From Vagococcus silagei (GTDB lineage: Bacteria; Bacillota; Bacilli; Lactobacillales; Vagococcaceae): 61,729 nucleotides of DNA. Positions 26,210 to 34,165 of the stretch are shown one piece after another; the first letter of the stretch is position 1; every line of letters starts with the position of its first letter. Made by a program: the position numbers and the translations under genes. Below the pieces are notes generated by a model that did no database searches, was not told the origin of the DNA, and saw only the letters and a list, made by a program, of their open reading frames with translations. The stretch spans positions 1-61,729 of the forward strand of contig NZ_SDGV01000008.1 in assembly GCF_004795745.1 (NCBI RefSeq), in the 5' to 3' direction.

Positions 26210-27235
26210 TTATTTCTTTGGTGCACGATATCCTGCTTGTTCAGCATCAGAAACTGTTTTAAACATTTCTTTTGGATTGGTCACCTTATCATAAAATTCT
26301 GTATCCGGAAGATGATAAATTTTATTGTTTGATCCTTTGATTAAACCATTTCCATGTTCATCAAGAAATGTTTCTTCTTTATTTAAATTTGTTTCAGTGG
26401 ATTTCTCTTCTGTTTCAGAAACTTCAATTTTTTCTTGATAATGTTGTGTGGTTTCAGTTAAAGTACTTGAGCCATCTTGATAATCTAAAGTCACGCCATC
26501 TTGAATGTTGAAAATATAGATATTGAATGAAATAGCATTCGAATTTATTGATTGAGCTCTCATTTGTACGCCACGAGCTAAAAGCTCATCTCCGCGGAAA
26601 ATAGGCGTTACTGAGTATCTGACATAATGGTCTTTTGATTGGTCCAAATAATGCTTAACATCCATTTCAAAGCGCACCATTTCAGGACTATTAAGTTGTC
26701 TAGTACCAGTCATGAGGTTTTGCCAATTGTCGTCTTCGCCTGCTAATGCGTGTCCAATAAGGTGAGAACGATTAAATAAGTAACCATTCTTTATTTTCTT
26801 GTTTTTCCAACCTGTAGGCTTCACTGCGGAAATATCGCCTCTTTTTTGGGTTGGCATTAGACTTTGATTAAGCATTGCCTCCGCTGAAGTTACACGATTT
26901 AAATGGTCTAATTCACCATACTTTTCCCATGCATCGTTCTTCATTGAAAGCTCGCCTTTGGAAAAGTTTGGCTTATTGTCATTTATCTCAATTGTTTGTT
27001 GTCCCTCGTATTCTAAATCAGCTAAATTTATGGAACTATCTATTTTACGACTTTCTGTATTTTCAGGATCACCTCGACCGACAGTTTCAGAAATTAAGTT
27101 TGTGCTTGAACAACCGGTGACAAGCACCGATATCCATATTAACATGATTGTCGTAGGTAAAAATTTTGTTGATTTATTTTTTTTAAAACCAAAAAATAAA
27201 CTTAGACTTAGGATAGTTGCTAAAATATAAAACAT
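26210..27235 (-). CDS. membrane- or surface-attached DNA/RNA non-specific endonuclease
   Basis: The 341-residue protein has a central NUC-type nuclease domain (about 95-240) with the catalytic motif [10 protein letters not shown] (His at the DRGH position) and the metal-binding region [13 protein letters not shown], as in streptococcal Spd/EndA-type DNases. The N-terminus has two hydrophobic stretches (1-16 and 28-42), the second ending in a lipobox-like VTGC. It could be a lipoprotein or a hairpin-anchored protein. The ATG has GAGGAG 8 bases upstream, which supports the long form. The tail (about 265-341) is Glu/Thr-rich. Likely roles are extracellular DNA degradation or processing of DNA during uptake. 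Confidence 0.85.
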   Translation of the reverse strand: MFYILATILSLSLFFGFKKNKSTKFLPTTIMLIWISVLVTGCSSTNLISETVGRGDPENTESRKIDSSINLADLEYEGQQTIEINDNKPNFSKGELSMKNDAWEKYGELDHLNRVTSAEAMLNQSLMPTQKRGDISAVKPTGWKNKKIKNGYLFNRSHLIGHALAGEDDNWQNLMTGTRQLNSPEMVRFEMDVKHYLDQSKDHYVRYSVTPIFRGDELLARGVQMRAQSINSNAISFNIYIFNIQDGVTLDYQDGSSTLTETTQHYQEKIEVSETEEKSTETNLNKEETFLDEHGNGLIKGSNNKIYHLPDTEFYDKVTNPKEMFKTVSDAEQAGYRAPKK

Positions 27236-27275
27236 GAAATAACTCCTCGTAATAAAATGATATTGTAAAATAAAA

Positions 27276-28181
27276 TTAAACAGTTACATTAATAGGACTT
27301 GACGGAATAGTGATACCATTTTCCGTTAATTTTTCAATATAAGCGGTCGTTAATGTCGTTTTGATACCAAATTGCTGACCAGCAGTTGCATATGTAATAA
27401 CACGGACAGCAAACGCTCCGTTTGGTAGAGTCACGAGGCCAACAATGGTAATATCAGCAGTTAAATCTTTTAGAGTATCACCAATCGATTGATTGACTTC
27501 TTCGATTAATCTTTTAACTTTATCAATATCTTCTTCAGGATTAACTCTAATATCAATAAGAACTTGTTGATCACCACGTGAAAGATTGCTAATCGTTAAG
27601 ATTTCTCGATTAGGGATATAATTGAGTGTCCCGTTGAAACTTCTGACTTGAGTTGTTCTCAATCCTACTTGAGTCACGTGTCCCTCGATAGCGTTTATCA
27701 TAACGTGATCACCAACTTCAATTTGACGCTCGTAAATGATGAAAAATCCGGAAATAACATCGCTGATGAATCCTTGGGCACCAAGTCCAACGGCAACTCC
27801 GGCAATTCCAGCTCCGGCGATTAGTGATCCTATTGGTATGCCCACAATCGTCAGGACGCAATAAATGGCAATAAAAAATAAGAGATATTGTAAAAAGTTG
27901 CGTGCAACAGTCTCTAGGGTATCAATTCGACCTGAGTTTTGGCCTTGTTTCTTTTTGTAGTTTTCAAAGGAATTCGCAAGAACTTTAAGTAAAAGATTTC
28001 TAGATATTCCTAAAACAATTAAGACAATAACAATTAATAAACCTTTTGAAATTAAAACACTTAATATTTTTTCCCAATCAAGGTTTTGCCAAAATTTCTG
28101 AAGAACGTTGAGACTTTCTCCAGTGTGTTTTAAAAGTTCAATTTGGTCCGTTGATGATACAGTTGATTGAATAATAGTCAC
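27276..28181 (-). CDS. mscS: small-conductance mechanosensitive channel, MscS family
   Basis: This 301-residue membrane protein has an N-terminal helix (about 45-65), a second helix (about 95-112) and the pore-lining helix with the Gly/Ala pattern [17 protein letters not shown] (about 117-135), followed by the MscS beta domain ([14 protein letters not shown]) and alpha/beta C-terminal domain. The channel opens under membrane tension to release osmolytes on hypo-osmotic shock. It ends 40 bases before the nuclease start and has no visible terminator, so the two could share a transcript. Confidence 0.9.
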   Translation of the reverse strand: MTIIQSTVSSTDQIELLKHTGESLNVLQKFWQNLDWEKILSVLISKGLLIVIVLIVLGISRNLLLKVLANSFENYKKKQGQNSGRIDTLETVARNFLQYLLFFIAIYCVLTIVGIPIGSLIAGAGIAGVAVGLGAQGFISDVISGFFIIYERQIEVGDHVMINAIEGHVTQVGLRTTQVRSFNGTLNYIPNREILTISNLSRGDQQVLIDIRVNPEEDIDKVKRLIEEVNQSIGDTLKDLTADITIVGLVTLPNGAFAVRVITYATAGQQFGIKTTLTTAYIEKLTENGITIPSSPINVTV

Positions 28182-28293
28182 TCCATTTCCAGTTATTAGT
28201 TTCTATACATTATATCATTTATTGATTGAGAATTTAAGCAGATAATGGTATTCTGAAACCAGTAGTTGAAAATGAAAGGTAGGCGTTTTTATA

Positions 28294-28737
28294 ATGTCTG
28301 TATTTGAAATAGCCGCAATTATTGCATCCATTGCATTTGTTGTTTTAGTGTTAGGAATTTTATTTTTCTTACGCTCAATTAATCAACAAGTGAACAAGAG
28401 TACTTTGAAAGTGAATCGCATCCTAGATCAGGCAGATCAAACAGTAAATATCTTAACAAAAGATGTCGATGTCTTATTACAACAATCAGAGACAATTTTA
28501 GTAAATAGTAATGAGTTACTGAAAGATGTGACTAAAAAAGCTGAAACCATTGACCCACTTTTTGAAGCAGTAGCTGATTTAAGTATTAGCGTATCTGAAT
28601 TAAATGCTTCTAGTAAAGAAGTACTATCAAAAGTAAGTGAAGCAGGTAAAACAGCGGTGACTGCAACCGTTGTAGGTAAAGCAGCGAAAACAGCTAGCAA
28701 TTTAATAAATAAAAATAAAAACAAGAACGAAGAATAG
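28294..28737 (+). CDS. DUF948 / YtxG-like membrane-anchored protein
   Basis: The 147-residue protein has an N-terminal membrane helix (about 5-27) followed by a long helical, coiled-coil-prone cytoplasmic part and a Lys/Asn-rich tail. DUF948 proteins such as B. subtilis YtxG belong to the general-stress group, with unknown biochemical role. The gene is 15 bases upstream of the ytxH-like gene and close to ccpA, an arrangement also seen in bacilli, so the pair is an operon. Confidence 0.85.
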   Translation: MSVFEIAAIIASIAFVVLVLGILFFLRSINQQVNKSTLKVNRILDQADQTVNILTKDVDVLLQQSETILVNSNELLKDVTKKAETIDPLFEAVADLSISVSELNASSKEVLSKVSEAGKTAVTATVVGKAAKTASNLINKNKNKNEE

Positions 28738-28752
28738 GACGGAGGAAATAGC

Positions 28753-29163
28753 GTGAGTAAAAAGTCGGGATTTCTATTAGGAGCAATTATTGGAGGAACA
28801 GCAGCTGCAGCAGCAGCCTTATTATTATCTCCGAAAAGTGGTAAAGAATTACGTACAGATTTATTAGAGCAATTAGATGATTTATCTGAAGGAAAAGCAA
28901 AAGAATATAAAAATTTAGCTTTAGAAAAAGCTGAAGAATATGACTGGCTAGGGGAAACAATTCACCAACGCTATGATCAGGCAAAATTGACTTCTGCAGA
29001 AATGATGGATCAATTAAAAGAAAAAGCTTCACAAGCTTCAAAAGAGTTTGAAACAAGTAGTAAACATATAGTTGAAAGACCAGAAGAAATAATTGAATTA
29101 ACAAGCTCTGATATTGCAACAGATTTGACTGATGTTATTGAAGGCGAAATAAAAGCGGATTAA
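28753..29163 (+). CDS. YtxH-like general stress protein
   Basis: This 136-residue protein has the YtxH domain: a glycine-rich N-terminal helix (GFLLGAIIGGTAAAAAALLL, residues 6-25) followed by SPKSGKELR and a charged amphipathic helical tail. It starts with GTG after GGAGGAAATA. It is the second gene of the DUF948-ytxH pair, closed by a terminator before ccpA. Function in the family is not established beyond stress association. Confidence 0.85.
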   Translation: MSKKSGFLLGAIIGGTAAAAAALLLSPKSGKELRTDLLEQLDDLSEGKAKEYKNLALEKAEEYDWLGETIHQRYDQAKLTSAEMMDQLKEKASQASKEFETSSKHIVERPEEIIELTSSDIATDLTDVIEGEIKAD

Positions 29164-29168
29164 ACTCT

Positions 29169-29212
29169 TTCCTAATCAATATTTTCAAAAGTGTTGATTA
29201 GGAAGTTTTTTT
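29169..29212 (+). terminator. terminator after the ytxH-like gene
   Basis: An 11-bp perfect stem (29169-29179 with 29194-29204) and a run of seven T from 29206. Confidence 0.9.
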
Positions 29213-29256
29213 ATTTAATTTTTTGAAAAGAATAAATTATTTTCATGAAAAGGTAG

Positions 29257-29294
29257 ATAAAACGCTTGCATAATCTAAATAAGTCTGATACTAT
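29257..29294 (+). promoter_or_regulatory. ccpA promoter overlapped by a cre-like site
   Basis: TTGCAT (29266-29271), 17-base spacer and TACTAT (29289-29294) form the promoter. ATAAAACGCTTGCA (29257-29270) fits the cre consensus at 12 of 14 positions and covers the -35 box, so autorepression by CcpA is likely. Confidence 0.6.
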
Positions 29295-29363
29295 CATAAC
29301 GATAAACATAGAAAAAATATGGAAAAGCGCAATATTTTAATAAAAATAGAAGGAGAAACACTA

Positions 29364-30365
29364 ATGGAAAAACAAACAATTACGATTTACGATGTTGCCC
29401 GTGAGGCATCAGTCTCTATGGCTACTGTTTCTCGTGTAGTAAATGGGAATCCAAATGTAAAACCAGCGACTAGAAAAAAAGTACTAGAAGTTATTGAGCG
29501 TCTAGACTATCGTCCAAACGCTGTAGCTAGAGGTTTAGCAAGTAAAAGAACAACAACAGTAGGTGTTATCATTCCTGATGTTGCTAATACTTATTTTGCA
29601 TCATTAGCTAGAGGGATTGATGATGTTGCTACTATGTACAAATACAATATCATCCTAGCAAACTCAGATGGTGATGACAAAAAAGAAATAAATGTATTAA
29701 ATACATTATTGGCTAAACAAGTAGATGGTATTATTTTTATGGGACATCACTTGACGGATGAAGTTCGCGGAGAATTTTCTCGTTCTAAAACACCAGTTGT
29801 TTTAGCAGGTTCAATTGATCCAGATAATCAAGTTGGATCAGTTAATATTGATTACCTTGAGGCAACAAAAGATGCTACAGATGAATTAATTAAGAGCGGA
29901 AATAAAAAAATTGCTTTTGTTTCAGGTGCTTTAATTGACCCAATCAATGGTGTTAGCCGTTTAAACGGATATAAAAAATCGTTAGCTGAATCAAAAATTA
30001 GTTTTAATGAAGGTCTTGTCTTTGAATGTGATTATAGTTACAAAGCAGGTTTAGGTCTGTTTGATCGTATTCAAAATAGTGGTGCAACAGCAGCTGTTGT
30101 TGCAGATGATGAGTTAGCAGTTGGGTTATTAAATACTTTAACTGATCATGGCGTTAAAGTTCCAGAAGAGTTTGAAATTATCACAAGTAATAACTCGCTA
30201 TATACAGACATCGCTCGCCCTAGCGTAACAAGTATCTCTCAACCACTTTATGATATTGGTGCGGTAGCAATGCGATTATTAACTAAATTAATGAACAAAG
30301 AAGAAATTGATGAAAAAACAATTATTCTTCCTTATGGATTAATTAAAAAAGATTCAACTAAATAA
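29364..30365 (+). CDS. ccpA: catabolite control protein A (LacI family)
   Basis: CcpA is the master regulator of carbon catabolite repression; with HPr-Ser46-P it binds cre sites. The 333-residue protein starts with the LacI helix-turn-helix (TIYDVAREASVSMATVSRVV, residues 6-25) and hinge (NAVARGLASK), followed by a periplasmic-binding-like core. The ATG at 29364 has AAGGAG about 8 bases upstream; the frame is open 15 codons earlier without a ribosome binding site. It is the expected regulator for the cre-like sites noted near the GH31 gene. Terminators isolate it on both sides. Confidence 0.96.
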   Translation: MEKQTITIYDVAREASVSMATVSRVVNGNPNVKPATRKKVLEVIERLDYRPNAVARGLASKRTTTVGVIIPDVANTYFASLARGIDDVATMYKYNIILANSDGDDKKEINVLNTLLAKQVDGIIFMGHHLTDEVRGEFSRSKTPVVLAGSIDPDNQVGSVNIDYLEATKDATDELIKSGNKKIAFVSGALIDPINGVSRLNGYKKSLAESKISFNEGLVFECDYSYKAGLGLFDRIQNSGATAAVVADDELAVGLLNTLTDHGVKVPEEFEIITSNNSLYTDIARPSVTSISQPLYDIGAVAMRLLTKLMNKEEIDEKTIILPYGLIKKDSTK

Positions 30366-30370
30366 AAATA

Positions 30371-30402
30371 GAGGGTGACTTAAACAGTCACGCCTCTTTT
30401 TT
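30371..30402 (+). terminator. terminator of ccpA
   Basis: An 11-bp stem with a mismatch (30371-30380 with 30386-30396), 5-base loop and seven T. Confidence 0.9.
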
Positions 30403-30413
30403 TAGGTTTAGCT

Positions 30414-30532
30414 GTGATAAACGGGATTCAACTGGCAGGGATTCGGCATTAAGTCCATTATGATATTCAGGCAAAAGGCGCCTGATTATCATAACTACCT
30501 TACTGCTCATCCCTAAGCGCCAGCTTCATCAC
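30414..30532. repeat. 119-base nested imperfect palindrome (REP/MITE-like or structured RNA)
   Basis: Four nested pairings are in register: GTGAT/ATCAC (30414, 30528), CTGGC/GCCAG (30432, 30519), AGGGAT/ATCCCT (30437, 30509) and a 14-base inner stem with one mismatch (30459-30472 with 30480-30493). The element is richer in G and C than its surroundings and fills the whole gap between the ccpA terminator and the stop codon of the NUDIX gene. I found no second copy in this window. Confidence 0.65.
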
Positions 30533-30533
30533 C

Positions 30534-31010
30534 TTAGATAACGCGCCAATTGTGGTAATCTAGTCGGTCGTGTAAGTCTTGCTCGTTATTTAGTTCTGAA
30601 AGTAATTTTAGAATTATAGGTGATGAATTTGATAGGTTGAGTTCGTTTAAGGGAAACCAAATTATACCACTCGAATCATTTGCCTCTCCGTTTACCTCTT
30701 CCTCAATATCTTGGGATTTTTTTAACAGAATCATATCAAATAAAACAAAAATATGATGGACGACGCGATTTGATTCATGAACAAAACAATCAAATGTTCT
30801 CGAGTTTTTATATGATTTAAGATTAAATCCTGTTTCTTCTAAAACTTCTCTTTCCAATGTTTCGCTGAGACTCTCATTGATCATCGGTGTTCCTCCGGGT
30901 AAATCAAATCGATTGATATATGGTCCACCATTTTTTTGAATACAAAGAAGTTTATTGTTTTGAATACAAACGCCGTAGACACCAAAATGGGTAGAATAGT
31001 TCTGATTCAT
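30534..31010 (-). CDS. NUDIX hydrolase
   Basis: The 158-residue protein has a complete Nudix box (G at about 40, then REVLEETG at about 54-61, spacing GX5EX7REUXEEXGU), so it should hydrolyse a nucleoside diphosphate linked to another moiety using Mg2+. The substrate cannot be read from sequence. The ATG follows GGAGGAAAGA. It starts 14 bases after the stop of the upstream DsrE-like gene, so the two form an operon. Its stop codon directly abuts the palindrome at 30414-30532. Confidence 0.88.
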   Translation of the reverse strand: MNQNYSTHFGVYGVCIQNNKLLCIQKNGGPYINRFDLPGGTPMINESLSETLEREVLEETGFNLKSYKNSRTFDCFVHESNRVVHHIFVLFDMILLKKSQDIEEEVNGEANDSSGIIWFPLNELNLSNSSPIILKLLSELNNEQDLHDRLDYHNWRVI

Positions 31011-31024
31011 TTCTTTCCTCCGTT

Positions 31025-31354
31025 TTACGGTTTGACATAAGCAAATCCATCGGCTTGCTTCGCTACAATTTCAAAGATTCCTGCTGGAACGACAGTTACT
31101 TCTTTTGGCAATGTACTTTCAGTTATATTTAAAGACATCAAAGAATTGCGACAAACTAAAATTTCAACACCAAGGTAGTATAATTCGATGAGGTCTTCTA
31201 AAAAATCATGTGTGGGTTGTTTAAAGAGACTCACAGCTTCTGAATTTAAGACAATTTCGACACGAGAAGTTTTTTCTTCTTTTAAATAATTTTTTGTGTT
31301 TCCAACGGCAACTATCCAACGCTCTACTTGACTTACATGTAAAAGTAAATTCAT
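31025..31354 (-). CDS. DsrE/DsrF-like family protein
   Basis: The start at 31354 (ATG, 8-9 bases after AGGAGG) gives 109 residues; an earlier in-frame ATG has no ribosome binding site. The alpha/beta pattern (LLLHVSQVERWIVAVGNTKNYL, then VEIVLNSEAVSLF and VEILVCRNSL) fits small DsrE-like proteins related to sulfur relay subunits. One cysteine is present in the third strand (VCRNSL), a position used for persulfides in some homologues. Whether it carries sulfur is not shown. It is the first gene of an operon with the NUDIX hydrolase. Confidence 0.7.
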   Translation of the reverse strand: MNLLLHVSQVERWIVAVGNTKNYLKEEKTSRVEIVLNSEAVSLFKQPTHDFLEDLIELYYLGVEILVCRNSLMSLNITESTLPKEVTVVPAGIFEIVAKQADGFAYVKP

Positions 31355-31496
31355 TGTTGTATCCTCCTTGACTGTATGAATGCTTATCCTAGTTTTTAAG
31401 AAAGAGAGTATCATTTTAGTTTGACATACTCATTAAATGCACTTTAATTATACTATATAATATAAGGGATAGAGAGTATTTCATTGTATGCATTGG

Positions 31497-31904
31497 TTAG
31501 AAAGATCGATAAAAAGCAACTAACGTTCCTTGGTCACAAGACGAAAATCCAAATTTTTCATAAAATTTACGCGTTTTTGGGGTTTCTTCAGTTAGTAAAA
31601 CTTTTTGTCTGATATCAGGAAAATGATCTAATGTATGTTTCATTAACGTGCTTCCCACTTGAATATGCTGGTAGTCTGGTCTGACTAGAATATCTTGAAT
31701 GTATAAGATTGTTGTGCCATCTCCAATACATCTAATTAGACCAATTAATGTTCCGTTGTCCCAAGCAGTATAAACATAAAGTGAATGTTTTATCGCATTT
31801 GCTAGTACTTGGCTATCTTTTGTATAATTTGTCCAGCCGACACTTTCATATAATTCTATTAAATCGTTTTGATTATATATTTTTTTATCGCTAAAAGTAA
31901 TCAT
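31497..31904 (-). CDS. GNAT-family N-acetyltransferase
   Basis: The start at 31904 (ATG after AAGGAG) gives 135 residues. Acetyl-CoA-binding motif A lies at VRPDYQHIQVGSTLM (about 79-93), where the usual Q/RxxGxG/A reads QHIQVGS. It closely resembles the protein encoded at 35456-35869 (shared SVGW, HSL, IGDG and YIQD motifs), so the two are paralogues about 4 kb apart. The acceptor substrate is unknown. It is transcribed alone, divergent from the lipoprotein hydrolase. Confidence 0.82.
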   Translation of the reverse strand: MITFSDKKIYNQNDLIELYESVGWTNYTKDSQVLANAIKHSLYVYTAWDNGTLIGLIRCIGDGTTILYIQDILVRPDYQHIQVGSTLMKHTLDHFPDIRQKVLLTEETPKTRKFYEKFGFSSCDQGTLVAFYRSF

Positions 31905-32038
31905 AAATTCAGCTCCTTTTATAAATAATAACATATTTTTTAAGTAATAACGTTGGAATATTATTGTTGCGAGAAGTGACAGACGTTGGTACAATTCTTT
32001 TGTAAGGGATTACAATGTTTTTTAAGGGAGAAGATGAA

Positions 32039-32974
32039 ATGAAAAAAGCAGTTTTAGGATTAGTCTTAGTTAGTTTATTTGGGTTAGTAAGTGGTTGTTC
32101 AACAAATGAGTCATCTAAAAAAGAAGAGTCGGCAAAAACAGAAACAAGTTCGACTGTGAAAGAAAAAGATAAAAAAGAAGCGACAGAATTAAAATCAAAA
32201 AGAGGTACAATAATTCCAGCAACAATTGTAATGCCACAGGATAATACAAAAGAGAAGATGCCACTTGTCGTGCTGGCACACGGATTTATGGGAAGTCGTG
32301 ATGAAGCTGGCGGATTTTCTGAAGTTGCTGACAATCTTGCTAAAAATGGTGTAGCTTCGATAAGAATTGATTTTCCTGGTTGTAACGAAAGCAAAGAAAA
32401 AACAACTGAATATTCAATGAAAAACAATACTGATGATGTTTTATCAGCAATTGAATTCATGAAAGAAACTTATAATATTGACGCAGATAAAGTAGGTATG
32501 CTTGGTTATAGTATGGGTGGTCGTATCACGAGTCTTGTTTCAAAAGAAACACCTTTGAATACAATTGTTCTGTGGGCACCACTAATTTCTAAAAATTGGG
32601 AAGGTACACTTGAAGGTAAGGTATTAGACGATAAAATTAGTGAAGCAAAAGAAAAAGGTCATTCAACAATTGAGTTTTTCGGTAACGATATTGAAGTCAG
32701 TCAAGCTTTATTGGAAGACTTAAATACTGACGAATCTGTTAAAGATATTGACGCTTATAAAGGGAATGCACTATTAATTACTGGTGGAAAAGATAAAGTC
32801 GTTTTAAAATCAGTAACTGATAATGTTCAAAACAGCTTAAAGAATGCTGCTAAATCAGAAACAGTTCTACTTGAAAATGTTGGTCATGGTATGGGTATTT
32901 ACGAAAAAGATCGTGAATCACAAGATAAATTAGTTAAGAGTAGTATTGATTTCTTTACGCAAAATTTAAAATAA
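32039..32974 (+). CDS. lipoprotein alpha/beta hydrolase
   Basis: The ATG at 32039 begins a lipoprotein signal peptide with lipobox VSGC (Cys near residue 20), giving 311 residues; the upstream in-frame ATG at 32015 has no such support. A Ser/Lys/Thr-rich linker follows, then an alpha/beta-hydrolase fold: oxyanion region HGFMGS, nucleophile elbow GYSMGG, acid TGGKDKV and histidine VGHGMG. It is probably an extracellular esterase or peptidase-like hydrolase anchored to the membrane; the substrate is not known. A long hairpin element and a terminator follow. Confidence 0.85.
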   Translation: MKKAVLGLVLVSLFGLVSGCSTNESSKKEESAKTETSSTVKEKDKKEATELKSKRGTIIPATIVMPQDNTKEKMPLVVLAHGFMGSRDEAGGFSEVADNLAKNGVASIRIDFPGCNESKEKTTEYSMKNNTDDVLSAIEFMKETYNIDADKVGMLGYSMGGRITSLVSKETPLNTIVLWAPLISKNWEGTLEGKVLDDKISEAKEKGHSTIEFFGNDIEVSQALLEDLNTDESVKDIDAYKGNALLITGGKDKVVLKSVTDNVQNSLKNAAKSETVLLENVGHGMGIYEKDRESQDKLVKSSIDFFTQNLK

Positions 32975-32988
32975 TGTTTAAAGAGGTT

Positions 32989-33092
32989 GTGACAGAAGTG
33001 TTCAGCTTCAAGAAATAAGAAGGAAATCACGAAAATTGTTTTTCAAATTTTTGCGATTTGCGGCTTATTTCCGAAGAAGCTACTTCTGTGAC
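32989..33092. repeat. 104-base long imperfect hairpin (possible intergenic repeat element)
   Basis: Arms pair along nearly their whole length: ACAGAAGT/ACTTCTGT (32992, 33082), AGCTTC/GAAGCT (33004, 33076), GAAATAAG/CTTATTTC (33012, 33064) and an inner stem around 33024-33037 with 33046-33059. A separate terminator follows, so the hairpin is not needed for termination. Its form suggests a dispersed intergenic repeat; no other copy is in this window. Confidence 0.6.
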
Positions 33093-33113
33093 ACCGTTTA
33101 GTTTGAAAATGGA

Positions 33114-33146
33114 GACTGTGACGTACTTATGTCACAGTCCTTTTTT
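33114..33146 (+). terminator. terminator downstream of the lipoprotein hydrolase
   Basis: A perfect 9-bp stem GACTGTGAC/GTCACAGTC (33114-33122, 33131-33139) and a T-run, between convergent genes. Confidence 0.88.
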
Positions 33147-33150
33147 AGGC

Positions 33151-34050
33151 TTATTCAGTTTTCTGAATTTCACTCACGAGTGTATCAATTAATTTTTGAG
33201 CAGCTGGTGAAAGGGCCACCTGTTTCAAATAGATAATACCAATTGACCGTTTGGGTATCGGAGTTGTGAGTTTAATTTCTTGAAGTTGCTGTGAACTCAA
33301 ATAGTTAAGTGAGAATTCCTTTGTCACACAAGCAATTCCAAGATTAATTTTTGCAAATTCTAATAGTAATTCATGTGAGCCAAGTTCGAATTCGGGTTCA
33401 ATTTGGACTCTTTTTTTGACGAGAAATTGATCTAAAAACTGTCGTGAATTAGATTTATCATCCAGAATAATGAGTGGATAATAAGGTAAATCTTCAACAT
33501 TAAGTGTTTCTGGTAGTTTTTTAGCGAACTCATTTCCGCAAACAAAAATATCATGGATTTCTTGACAAACAATTTGTTCAAACTGATCGTCATCGATAGG
33601 AAAATTACAGATGGCTAAATCAAGTTGACCTGTTTTTAATAATTGACTTAATTCGAATGTGGTGCCATTCATAATTTTAAAATGAATGTCTGGATATAAA
33701 TCATGAAAGGTTTCTAAATGAGGCAATAAAAAATATCGAGACAAAGTATCGGCAACACCAATTGTGATTTGACCGGTGTCAAGATTCTTGAAATCAATTA
33801 GTTTTTGTTCTCCGTTTTGCAGTAAAGTTAAGGCTTGCTTAGTATAGTCGAATAGTAACGCGCCTTCAGAGGTCAAATTTGCTCCTCGACTAGTACGATT
33901 AAAGAGTATTGTATCGAGCTCCTCTTCAAGTTGTAAGATGGACTGACTAATACTTGGTTGTGATAGGTGCAACTGTTTGGCGGCCTTGGAGAAACTATTT
34001 TGCTCTGCAACGGCATTAAAGATACGGTATAGATCAAGTTTGCTAATCAA
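33151..34050 (-). CDS. LysR-family transcriptional regulator
   Basis: This 299-residue protein has the N-terminal LysR helix-turn-helix (NSFSKAAKQLHLSQPSISQSI, within residues 18-40) and a C-terminal periplasmic-binding-like effector domain (about 90-295). It starts with TTG after AGGAGG. It is divergent from the CofE-like gene, and the 115 bases between the two starts contain a typical T-N11-A type inverted repeat, so regulation of that gene and of itself is the likely role. The co-inducer is unknown. Confidence 0.9.
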   Translation of the reverse strand: MISKLDLYRIFNAVAEQNSFSKAAKQLHLSQPSISQSILQLEEELDTILFNRTSRGANLTSEGALLFDYTKQALTLLQNGEQKLIDFKNLDTGQITIGVADTLSRYFLLPHLETFHDLYPDIHFKIMNGTTFELSQLLKTGQLDLAICNFPIDDDQFEQIVCQEIHDIFVCGNEFAKKLPETLNVEDLPYYPLIILDDKSNSRQFLDQFLVKKRVQIEPEFELGSHELLLEFAKINLGIACVTKEFSLNYLSSQQLQEIKLTTPIPKRSIGIIYLKQVALSPAAQKLIDTLVSEIQKTE

Positions 34051-34066
34051 TATAAGCCCTCCTTAT

Positions 34067-34081
34067 ATCAGTTATTCTGAT
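34067..34081. promoter_or_regulatory. candidate LysR-type operator
   Basis: ATCAG-TTATT-CTGAT is a perfect 5-bp inverted repeat with a 5-base centre, matching the ATC-N9-GAT form of LysR boxes, upstream of the promoter of the CofE-like gene. Confidence 0.55.
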
Positions 34082-34088
34082 TATTAAT

Positions 34089-34117
34089 TTTACTTATAGC
34101 ATAATTCCATGTATAGT
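34089..34117 (+). promoter_or_regulatory. promoter of the CofE-like gene
   Basis: TTTACT, 17-base spacer, TATAGT. The -10 box overlaps the first possible ATG (34109), so translation must begin downstream, at the GTG at 34166. Confidence 0.5.
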
Positions 34118-34165
34118 ACAAGAGTAATAAGAATAATTGGCATTGAGCCAAAGGAGCGATTTATC

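Noticed and set aside
30403-30533. tRNA or attC-like site after ccpA
   Set aside because: No cloverleaf, anticodon arm or integron core sites can be built; a nested palindrome is the better description.
34109-34165. Longer N-terminus of the CofE-like protein from the ATG at 34109
   Set aside because: It overlaps a plausible -10 box and lacks a ribosome binding site; the GTG at 34166 has AAGGAG upstream.
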